Below, piece by piece: positions 30,629-37,385 of a DNA stretch of 37,385 nt; position 1 is the stretch's first letter, and the number at the start of each line of letters is the position of its first letter. Both the position numbers and the translations under genes were made by a program. Source of the DNA: Oscillospiraceae bacterium (GTDB lineage Bacteria; Bacillota; Clostridia; Oscillospirales; Ruminococcaceae); the NCBI GenBank assembly GCA_017848115.1, contig JAGAKZ010000013.1, forward strand, positions 1 through 37,385. The letters are read 5' to 3'. Under the pieces are notes generated by a model. It saw nothing but the letters and a program-made list of their open reading frames with translations. It was not told the origin of the DNA and ran no database searches.

Positions 30629-31717
30629 ATTCGGCAGACAGCCAAAAGGCTGTGTACAGATTATATTTTCTGTTCCCGATGCTGCCAGAGCTGCCATTTC
30701 GGCAGGAATAAGCCAGCCTTCGCCCATTTTTACGCCCTGATGTATATACTTGTCACATTCTTGTCTGAGATGTTCAAAATCATGAGGCGGTTCAAATACG
30801 CCATGTTCCTTGATTATTTTTATCATCTGCTTTTGCTTTGAATATATAACATCATAACCTATTTTGAAAAGTGTTGTGCTTTTGTTTTTAAAGCCGTATA
30901 TCTTACCGTCGTTTACAGTATTTATCGCACAGTAAAGAACGAAGTCAAGAAGTGACGGTACAACAGGTTCACAACCTTCGCTTATGAGAAAATCTTCAAG
31001 ATGGTTGTTGGCAAGCGGAGAATATTTTACATAGATCTCCCCTACTATACCGACTTTTATTTTCTTTACCTTGTTTCTCTTTATTTTTGCAAAATCATCA
31101 AGTATTTTCTTATATGTTTTTGCTGTTCCCATAAATTTATTTTTAGAGAAATTATCCTGAAGTATCTTTTCCCACTTGTGCAGAACTTTTTCGGATTCTC
31201 CCGGAATCATCTCATAAGGACGACACTGATTGTAGAGAAGCATAAGAATATCTCCGTAAAGTACAGCGTAAAGAAGTTTCATAACTATCGGAACAGTAAG
31301 CTTGAAACCACCTTCTTTTTCAAGTCCGCTGAAATTAAGTGATATTACAGGAACCTGCGGATACTTATCTCTGAGTGCTTTTCTGAGCAAATGAATGTAG
31401 TTTGATGCACGACAGCCACCGCCTGTCTGTGTGAGCATGAGTGCTGTTCTGTCGGGGTCGTATCTTCCGCTGTTAAGCGCCTCCATAAACTGTCCTATTA
31501 CAAGGAGAGCAGGATAACAGGTATCATTATGAACGTTTTTAAGTCCCTCATCTATTACCGTCTGTGTTGAAGTTCTCAGAAGTTCAAGATTATATCCGTT
31601 GTTTCTGAGGATACTGATAATAAGATTGAAATGAATAGGCAGCATATCCGGTACAAGTATCGTATGAGTTGCTTTCATATCATCATTAAATATAGGATAT
31701 TTTGACAATTTATTCAC
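30482..31717 (-). CDS. 2-hydroxyacyl-CoA dehydratase/activase-related protein, C-terminal half
   Basis: The 411-residue protein belongs to the family of 2-hydroxyglutaryl-CoA dehydratase-like proteins, with HNDTCYPALLVIGQFM (about residues 60-75), TQTGGGCRASNYIHLL (Cys near 100), KVGIVGEIYVKYSPLANNHL (about 220-240) and CTQPFGCLPNHI (about 345). In many clostridia this region is the C-terminal third of one protein of about 1400 residues; here it is a separate gene 17 bp after the activase gene. GTG 31717 follows AAGGAAGA closely. The last 147 bp are duplicated at 26482-26628. Function of the whole is likely an Fe-S redox activation system whose target is not known. Confidence 0.85.
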   Translation of the reverse strand: MNKLSKYPIFNDDMKATHTILVPDMLPIHFNLIISILRNNGYNLELLRTSTQTVIDEGLKNVHNDTCYPALLVIGQFMEALNSGRYDPDRTALMLTQTGGGCRASNYIHLLRKALRDKYPQVPVISLNFSGLEKEGGFKLTVPIVMKLLYAVLYGDILMLLYNQCRPYEMIPGESEKVLHKWEKILQDNFSKNKFMGTAKTYKKILDDFAKIKRNKVKKIKVGIVGEIYVKYSPLANNHLEDFLISEGCEPVVPSLLDFVLYCAINTVNDGKIYGFKNKSTTLFKIGYDVIYSKQKQMIKIIKEHGVFEPPHDFEHLRQECDKYIHQGVKMGEGWLIPAEMAALAASGTENIICTQPFGCLPNHIVAKGMARVIKQGFPNANIVAIDYDPGATKVNQENRIKLMLANARRG

Positions 31718-31734
31718 TCTTCCTTTTTATTTTC

Positions 31735-34656
31735 TTATTCGGAGGCTGCCATAAGACTTCTGAGTCTTATCTTTGCCGCTCCGAGATTGCTTATCTCATC
31801 TATTTTAAGCTGTGTGTACAGCTTTCCTCTTGATTCAAGTATCTGTCTTACTTCATCTGTCGTTATTGCATCTATTCCACAGCCGAAAGAAACCAGCTGT
31901 ACAAGTTGCATATCCTTATTTCTTGTAACATATTCGGCTGCCTTATAGAGTCTTGCGTGATATGTCCACTGATTGAGAACATCAAGTTCAGGGAGATTTC
32001 CAAGGTCACACACACTGTCTTCTGTTACAACAGCCATTCCAAGACTGGTAATGAGTTTATTTATTCCGTGATTTATTTCTTTGTCTATGTGATAGGGTCT
32101 TCCGGCAAGAACTATTATCTTCTTATTTTCTTCCCTTGCCTGCTTTATGATTTCCTGTGCCTTATCGCATATATTTTTTCTGAAATCATCAAGGGCCTTA
32201 AAGCCGTTTTCAAAAGCCGAATCTATTTCTTTTTTAGAAATATTGTATCCTTTTAGAACGTCATTCATGACATCAACTATATGTTTACGTCTGTTTAAGT
32301 CCATATAAGGATTTTTAAAATTCTTTTCATCAAGCTCAGGTACATTTGCCTTGAGAAGCTCCGGATAATACGCAACTACAGGGCAGTTATAGTGATTGTC
32401 TGTATCAGGTTCTTCAAGGTTGTAACTCATACATGGATAGAAAATAAAATCTATACCTTTTTCGAGAAGATCGGCTATATGACCATGAACAAGCTTTGCA
32501 GGATAGCAGACTGTATCTGAAGGAATGGTCTGCTGACCTTTGTAGTACATATCTCTTGAACTTTCCGAAGAAAGAACCACTTCAAAACCAAGGTCTGTGA
32601 AAAATCTGCACCAGAGCGGTAACTGTTCAAAAAATCCCAGAACTGCAGGAATACCTATCTTTGCTTTCGGCTTATCCTTAGGTTTAAGATTTGTACTCAT
32701 AATAAGGTCATGCTTGTATTCATACAGACAGTTCTTTCCGGTCTCTACTTTCTTTCCGGCACCTTTTTCACATTTGTTACCGGATATATGCTTTTCACCG
32801 TTATTGAAAGTTATCATATTAAGGTTACACTTTGCAGTACAGCCACCGCACTGGAAAGCTTTTGATGTATATGAAAACTCTTCTGCCTGCTGAGAAGTTA
32901 TAATTGAAGAAGTACCCTGCGAATTTTCCTTTGCATACAACGCCGCACCAAAAGCACCCATCAGACCGGCAATAGCAGGACGTATTACATTTTTCTTAAG
33001 TTCCATCTCAAAAGAACGTAAAACAGCATCATTAAGGAATGTTCCGCCCTGAACTACTATGTTGTTTCCAAGTTCTGAGGCTGATTTTGCACGTATTACC
33101 TTATATATTGCATTTTTTATTATTGAAGATGACAGACCTGCTGAAATATCCTCTACTGTTGCTCCGTCTTTCTGTGCCTGCTTTACACTGCTGTTCATAA
33201 ATACAGTACATCTTGAACCTAAATCAACAGGATTTTCCGCAAACAGACCAAGGTTTGAAAAATGTTCTATATCATATCCGAGAGCCTGAGCAAATGTCTG
33301 TATAAACGAACCACACCCCGAAGAACAGGCTTCATTTAGCATTATGCTGTCTATTGCACCATTTTTGATCTTGAAACATTTTATATCCTGACCGCCTATA
33401 TCAATGATAAAATCAACATCAGGACAGAAATATGCGGCAGCTTTGTAGTGTGCTACTGTTTCAACTATACCAAAATCTATATGAAGTCCGGCTTTTATAA
33501 GTTCTTCACCGTATCCTGTGACCGCAGAACCGGCTATATTTATCCTACCTTGAGCAAGTGTATATATTTCTTTTAATTTTTTTATTATTCTGTCAAGAGG
33601 CTGACCCTTATTTGAAGCATAGTACTGATACAGAAGTTTTCCGTCAGGTGTGATAAGAGCAAGCTTTGTTGTTGTAGAACCTGCGTCTATTCCAAGATAT
33701 GCGTCACCGCTGTAACTTTCGATACTTTCATATTTGAGGTCATTTTTGCTGTGTCTTTCGATAAAAGCCTCATACTCTGCACGATTTTCAAAAAGTCTTT
33801 CACCTGTTACAACATTGTCTGATGTTTTACCGTTTGCTATTTTTGAAAGTATCTGATCCGGTGTATAATATTCTCCCTCACTGTTTGCAGCAAAGAGTGA
33901 TGAACCATATGCCACAAATACAGGTGCTTCTTGTGGAAAACAAGCAGTTTTTTCATCAAGTTTAAGCGTCTTTACAAACGCATTTCTGAGTCCCTGCTGG
34001 AAAAACAGAGGTCCTCCGAGAAACAGGACATTTCCTTCTATCTTTCTTCCCTGAGAAAGTCCGGCTACAGTCTGATCAACAACTGCCTGAAAAATACTTG
34101 CAGAGATATCTTCTCTCTTAGCACCCTGATTCAGAAGAGGCTGAATATCTGACTTAGCGAAAACACCACATCTTGAAGCGATAGGATATACCTTCTGAGC
34201 TTTCATTGACAACGTATCAAGTTCATCTGTAGTAATTCCGAGAAGTGTCGCCATCTGGTCTATAAAAGCACCGGTTCCGCCTGCACATGAACCATTCATA
34301 CGCTGTTCCACACCGCCGGTAAAAAATATAATCTTTGCGTCCTCACCGCCAAGTTCTATAACAACATCAGTCTCAGGATACTTTTCCTTTACTGCTATAA
34401 ATGCCGCATTTACTTCCTGAACAAAAGGAAGTTCTGCCGAATTTGCAAGTCCGAGTCCGGCAGAACCTGTTATCGCCATTCTGAACTCTGCATCGGGATA
34501 CTGATCCTTTATGATATTTAACTGCTCTGTCACAGTTTCCTTTACTTTAGAAAAGTGACGCTGATATTTTGAATAAAGTATAGTTTTATCATTATCCGAA
34601 ATAACAGTTTTAACTGTAGTAGAGCCTACATCTATTCCCAGTGAATATTTTTTCAT
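31735..34656 (-). CDS. BadF/BadG/BcrA/BcrD ATPase family activase (two ASKHA domains + DUF2229)
   Basis: The 973-residue protein has two activase domains: YSLGIDVGSTTVKTVISD (about residues 4-20) with VIELGGEDAKIIFF and NGSCAGGTGAFIDQM, and YLGIDAGSTTTKLALI (about 325) with IDIGGQDIKCFKI and EACSSGCGSFIQTF. The Cys pairs in each unit are those that hold a [4Fe-4S] cluster in HgdC-type activases. A DUF2229 part follows (TVCYPAKLVHGHIADLLEKG, FYPCMSYNLEE). Such ATPases drive electron transfer to dehydratases. ATG 34656 with AGAGG eight to nine bases upstream is the start; 37 extra residues of the open frame are leader. It is co-transcribed with the gene at 30482-31717. Confidence 0.92.
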   Translation of the reverse strand: MKKYSLGIDVGSTTVKTVISDNDKTILYSKYQRHFSKVKETVTEQLNIIKDQYPDAEFRMAITGSAGLGLANSAELPFVQEVNAAFIAVKEKYPETDVVIELGGEDAKIIFFTGGVEQRMNGSCAGGTGAFIDQMATLLGITTDELDTLSMKAQKVYPIASRCGVFAKSDIQPLLNQGAKREDISASIFQAVVDQTVAGLSQGRKIEGNVLFLGGPLFFQQGLRNAFVKTLKLDEKTACFPQEAPVFVAYGSSLFAANSEGEYYTPDQILSKIANGKTSDNVVTGERLFENRAEYEAFIERHSKNDLKYESIESYSGDAYLGIDAGSTTTKLALITPDGKLLYQYYASNKGQPLDRIIKKLKEIYTLAQGRINIAGSAVTGYGEELIKAGLHIDFGIVETVAHYKAAAYFCPDVDFIIDIGGQDIKCFKIKNGAIDSIMLNEACSSGCGSFIQTFAQALGYDIEHFSNLGLFAENPVDLGSRCTVFMNSSVKQAQKDGATVEDISAGLSSSIIKNAIYKVIRAKSASELGNNIVVQGGTFLNDAVLRSFEMELKKNVIRPAIAGLMGAFGAALYAKENSQGTSSIITSQQAEEFSYTSKAFQCGGCTAKCNLNMITFNNGEKHISGNKCEKGAGKKVETGKNCLYEYKHDLIMSTNLKPKDKPKAKIGIPAVLGFFEQLPLWCRFFTDLGFEVVLSSESSRDMYYKGQQTIPSDTVCYPAKLVHGHIADLLEKGIDFIFYPCMSYNLEEPDTDNHYNCPVVAYYPELLKANVPELDEKNFKNPYMDLNRRKHIVDVMNDVLKGYNISKKEIDSAFENGFKALDDFRKNICDKAQEIIKQAREENKKIIVLAGRPYHIDKEINHGINKLITSLGMAVVTEDSVCDLGNLPELDVLNQWTYHARLYKAAEYVTRNKDMQLVQLVSFGCGIDAITTDEVRQILESRGKLYTQLKIDEISNLGAAKIRLRSLMAASE

Positions 34657-34738
34657 TAAAATTAACCTCTTTTTTAAAAGCTTTTTTCCATGATTTTTTA
34701 CCCAAAACAACGAAATTATTGAGTTTACACTCGGTTCA

Positions 34739-34767
34739 AGTATAACATATATTACTTTCTTTGTCAA
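34739..34767 (-). promoter_or_regulatory. sigma-A promoter of the activase operon
   Basis: On the minus strand TTGACA (34762-34767), 17 bases, TATACT (34739-34744), about 75 bases before the start codon. Confidence 0.85.
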
Positions 34768-34856
34768 ACGTGTGCGATTTCAGATTTTTATAAACAGTAA
34801 CAAAAATCCGTAATCATTCTATATAATCAATGAAATTAAATTTACACAAAAATACA

Positions 34857-34885
34857 TTGATTTTATGTCTCTTTTGTGTTATGAT
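34857..34885 (+). promoter_or_regulatory. sigma-A promoter of the lipoprotein gene
   Basis: TTGATT (34857-34862), 17 bases, TATGAT (34880-34885). Confidence 0.75.
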
Positions 34886-34927
34886 GTACTTATAAGAAAT
34901 AATTAAAAAAATCACAGGAGGATTACC

Positions 34928-35536
34928 ATGAAAAAATTAAAAACAGCACTCACAACAGCTCTATGTATCATACTCACAGCATCTATGGTATCTTGTACAG
35001 ATAAAAAAGATAACAACAGTTCAGGTAATGAAAGCCAGTCATCTCAGACAGAGGTAGCTAAGGTAGAAGATACACTCGAACTTCTTAACTCAGTATGGGC
35101 AAACTACAAAGATGAAGAAAAATTTGCATGCGGTGGCGGAGATTTTTCAGAAGAAAATATGACTATGGACGCTCCGGGCAAATATTCAGTTGAAGACAAG
35201 GAAGCAATCGATGCATCTCTCGGTATACCGGCTGCAAATGTTGACATGATAGACAATGCCGCTTCACTCGTTCATATGATGAACGCAAATACATTTACAG
35301 GTGCAGCTTACCATGTAAAGAAAACTGATGATGTATCACCTCTTGCCGATGCAATAAAGGAAAATATTCTTGCAAGACAGTGGATGTGTGGCATTCCGGA
35401 ACTTTATGTAATTTTCAGAGTTGATGACTGTCTTGTAACTGCTTTTGGTGAAACTTCTATAATCAATACTTTCAAGACAAAGGTAACAGAAACTTATAAA
35501 AATGCTGAAGTTCTGCACGAAGGCGCTATAGAATAA
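34928..35536 (+). CDS. small lipoprotein of unknown function
   Basis: The 202-residue protein has a lipoprotein signal with lipobox MVSC (Cys23), a Ser/Asn-rich linker (about 27-42) and a compact outside domain of about 155 residues with two Cys residues (CGGGD near 69, WMCGIPELYVIF near 153). I do not recognise a named family. AGGAGG stands eight bases before ATG. It is followed by a terminator and then a DHHW-type gene on the same strand, an order that suggests a shared cell-surface role (inference). Confidence 0.75.
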   Translation: MKKLKTALTTALCIILTASMVSCTDKKDNNSSGNESQSSQTEVAKVEDTLELLNSVWANYKDEEKFACGGGDFSEENMTMDAPGKYSVEDKEAIDASLGIPAANVDMIDNAASLVHMMNANTFTGAAYHVKKTDDVSPLADAIKENILARQWMCGIPELYVIFRVDDCLVTAFGETSIINTFKTKVTETYKNAEVLHEGAIE

Positions 35537-35545
35537 AACTTAACT

Positions 35546-35583
35546 CCCACTGCCATAATAATAAAAAGGCAGTGGGGATTTTT
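35546..35583 (+). terminator. terminator between the lipoprotein and DHHW genes
   Basis: CCCACTGCC (35546-35554) pairs with GGCAGTGGG (35568-35576), followed by ATTTTTT. It lies only about 20 bases before the next start codon, so that gene may be read by read-through. Confidence 0.85.
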
Positions 35584-35604
35584 TATAATAGGGGGGATTT
35601 TTTT

Positions 35605-36696
35605 ATGAAACATAATAAGATCAAAGTAATCTCTTTTTCTGTATTTGTACTGTTGTTTTCTCTTATAATGATTTTCGGACCAAAATCAGATATATCATTT
35701 GGCGAAAGACGAAAACTTGCAGTATTCCCTGAAATAAGCCTAAAAAATATTACTTCCGGAAAGTTCATGAGCGGATTTGAAAGTTACTTTCTTGACCATT
35801 TCCCCGGACGTGATAAACTAAGAAGTATAAAATCCGTTTCAGAGTTTTATCTGTTTTCTAAAAATGACTATCAGAAGCTGTATATAGAAAACGGATATAT
35901 ATCAAAACTCGAATACCCCATCAGAGAAAAGTCTGTAGAACACGCTTCAAAAAAATTCAATGCTGTATACAACAAATATCTCTTTTCGGGAAATTTCAAT
36001 GTGTATTTTTCAATAATCCCTGATAAAAATTATTTTTTAACACCTGAAAATAATTATCCTTCAATAGATTATGAAAAATTTATTGATATTTTTAAAGAAA
36101 AAAATAGTTTTATGAAGTATATTGATATTACAGACACTCTTGATATAAGTGACTATTACAGAACAGATACACACTGGAAACAGGAAAACCTTATTGAAAC
36201 AGCAAATAAGCTGGCTCTCGGTATGAATATTGAACTTAACGAAGAATATGAAAAAATAAAAGTCAATGCACCATTTTACGGAGTATATCATGGTCAGTCT
36301 GCTCTTCCGTTAAAACCTGATGAAATATATTATCTTACAAATGAAACTATCGAAAACTGTACTGTATTTAATTTTGAAGAAAACAAGGAAATGTCTGTAT
36401 ACGATCTTTCCAAATCCGATTCTGACGACCCGTATGAAATATTTCTGTCAGGTCCTCTTTCGCTTATAACCATAGAAAATAAAAATGCCGAAAGTGACAG
36501 AGAACTTATAATATTCCGTGATTCATTCGGAAGCAGTATTGCTCCTCTGTTTATAGAAGCGTACTCAAAAATAACACTTGTAGATATCAGATACATCTCA
36601 AGTGAAGTACTTGACAGGTTTATTTCTTTTGAAAATCAGGATATTCTGTTTTTGTACAGTACTTTAGTTTTAAATAATGCAGAAACAATAAAATAA
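35605..36696 (+). CDS. DHHW/AlgX-like SGNH-hydrolase-type surface protein
   Basis: The 363-residue protein has an N-terminal membrane anchor or signal (VISFSVFVLLFSLIMIFGP, about residues 6-25). The motif GFESYFLDHFPGRDKLRSIK (about 52-72) is typical of the DHHW family, and YYRTDTHWKQENL (about 185-197) carries the Asp-x-His pair of AlgX/AlgJ-type O-acetyltransferases; IIFRDSFGSSIAPLF (about 302-316) carries the Ser. These proteins act with MBOAT transporters in acetylation of exported polysaccharide (known for the family); no MBOAT gene is in view. ATG 35605 with GGGGGG upstream is the start. Confidence 0.82.
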   Translation: MKHNKIKVISFSVFVLLFSLIMIFGPKSDISFGERRKLAVFPEISLKNITSGKFMSGFESYFLDHFPGRDKLRSIKSVSEFYLFSKNDYQKLYIENGYISKLEYPIREKSVEHASKKFNAVYNKYLFSGNFNVYFSIIPDKNYFLTPENNYPSIDYEKFIDIFKEKNSFMKYIDITDTLDISDYYRTDTHWKQENLIETANKLALGMNIELNEEYEKIKVNAPFYGVYHGQSALPLKPDEIYYLTNETIENCTVFNFEENKEMSVYDLSKSDSDDPYEIFLSGPLSLITIENKNAESDRELIIFRDSFGSSIAPLFIEAYSKITLVDIRYISSEVLDRFISFENQDILFLYSTLVLNNAETIK

Positions 36697-36737
36697 TAAT
36701 TTCAATACCTAAGGAAACAGATATCACTAAATGAATA

Positions 36738-37214
36738 CTATTTTTTGTGGCGTTTCATTACATCTTCGTAAACATTGATTACTCCGTTATAAATTTCAAT
36801 ATCACGAATTTTCTGCTCCAAGGTAATACCAGCACATTTTTCTGTTTCAGTAAGAACTTTTTCTTTATCAGTAAGTCTTATTCTCAGAGGAATGGTATTT
36901 TCGTCATTAATAGTAATATTTTTTGTTGAAGTCATTGCTATGATATTTGCAAAACTTTCTGATGCATAAACAATCAATTTATTGTTTTCAATAGCGATAG
37001 TAGCCATTTCATTTTGCTCAGAATCATAAAGTTTGGCAATATATTCACTATTATTGTATATGTTACGAGGATACGAACTTATGTCTTTTAAATACTTGAT
37101 TATTTCATCATAGTATTGCTTGGCACATAGATGTGTATCAGGCGTAAAGCAGATATACTTTTTATATAGAGTTTCTCCGTTTTTGATTTGGTAAACTAAT
37201 TTATACTCTTTCAT
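36738..37214 (-). CDS. small protein of unknown function
   Basis: The 158-residue protein has no signal or membrane segment. The N-terminal half has strands and helices (EYKLVYQIKNGETLYKKYIC, ISSYPRNIYNNSEYIAKLY), the second half a hydrophobic core (IENNKLIVYASESFANIIAM) and a charged helix with a Cys (ETEKCAGITLEQKIRDIE). I do not recognise it. ATG 37214 lies 11 bases after GGAGG; the GTG at 37226 overlaps this site. A promoter must lie in 37227-37318. Confidence 0.6.
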   Translation of the reverse strand: MKEYKLVYQIKNGETLYKKYICFTPDTHLCAKQYYDEIIKYLKDISSYPRNIYNNSEYIAKLYDSEQNEMATIAIENNKLIVYASESFANIIAMTSTKNITINDENTIPLRIRLTDKEKVLTETEKCAGITLEQKIRDIEIYNGVINVYEDVMKRHKK

Positions 37215-37319
37215 GAATTTAATCACCTCCTTTCAAAAATCTTTTTAGCCTTGAGCAAAACTCATAAGCCACGTAAAATCGTTGTTTTTTAAACAAAAAA
37301 ATTTTTTTATCACTATAGA

Positions 37320-37384
37320 AACAACCAGCTATTTATGTTATAATATAAATAGATGAAATTCACAACAATAAGGAGCTGGTTGTT
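37320..37384 (+). promoter_or_regulatory. promoter enclosed by an 11-bp inverted repeat at the window end
   Basis: AACAACCAGCT (37320-37330) is repeated inverted as AGCTGGTTGTT (37374-37384). Between them is TATAAT (37339-37344). AAGGAG (37370-37375) overlaps the right arm, and the final A could begin an ATG, so a gene probably starts here. No good -35 box is present at 17 bases. The inverted repeat may be an operator or an element end. Confidence 0.5.
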
Positions 37385-37385
37385 A

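Noticed and set aside
34657-34767. 37-residue N-terminal extension of the activase
   Set aside because: It runs through the promoter and leader, and the protein family begins at the YSLGIDVGSTT strand.

Overview
The window is AT-rich DNA with densely packed genes, frequent GTG and TTG starts backed by strong AGGAGG-type ribosome binding sites, many classical TTGACA/TATAAT promoters and many U-tailed hairpin terminators. With a two-gene activase of the 2-hydroxyacyl-CoA dehydratase type, an AgrC/AgrA-like pair and solute-binding lipoproteins, this fits a strict anaerobe of the Clostridia, perhaps a Ruminococcus-like gut bacterium (inference). I saw no rRNA, tRNA, transposase or CRISPR array. 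Two identical perfect parS-like palindromes suggest a chromosomal, origin-side location.

Layout. 1-1860: two-gene ABC exporter. 1900-3788: ECF sigma and anti-sigma pair 1 on the minus strand, then a small GyrI-like protein. 4757-9196: ECF sigma, anti-sigma and a 998-residue propeller plus solute-binding lipoprotein (module 2). 9313-10986: AAA-ATPase/PD-(D/E)XK protein, then parS 1 and a stand-alone Hpt protein. 11690-17941: ECF sigma, anti-sigma, a nuclease-less AAA-ATPase and a 1042-residue lipoprotein (module 3), then parS 2. 18001-20400: AgrC/AgrA-like pair facing a tiny transcript that encodes a 10-residue peptide. 20525-22920: SPFH protein, RHH protein and an unknown membrane protein. 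23087-24803: three roughly 50-nt hairpins directly before a Ro60/TROVE gene. 25016-26359: DUF4143-type ATPase. 26482-30481: an ABC-transporter cassette with a broken small-peptide gene, flanked by 147-bp direct repeats 4000 bp apart. 30482-34656: split dehydratase activase. 34928-36696: lipoprotein and DHHW-type protein. 36738-37214: unknown small protein; the window ends in a promoter flanked by an inverted repeat.

How the parts work together. Three ECF sigma/anti-sigma pairs lie within 12 kb, and in each the outside part is, or is paired with, a propeller-like domain. Modules 2 and 3 encode paralogous lipoproteins that fuse a propeller to a family-1 solute-binding domain, with no permease genes nearby, which points to sensing rather than import (inference). 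The sigma gene of module 3 and its distant lipoprotein gene share the same promoter pattern, GTCACA-N16-CGATTGT, so the sigma factor probably controls itself and its own surface protein. The Agr-like locus shows a regulator gene pair, a 21-bp-phased direct repeat of the LytTR type, and a divergent short transcript, much like the agr P2/P3 region.
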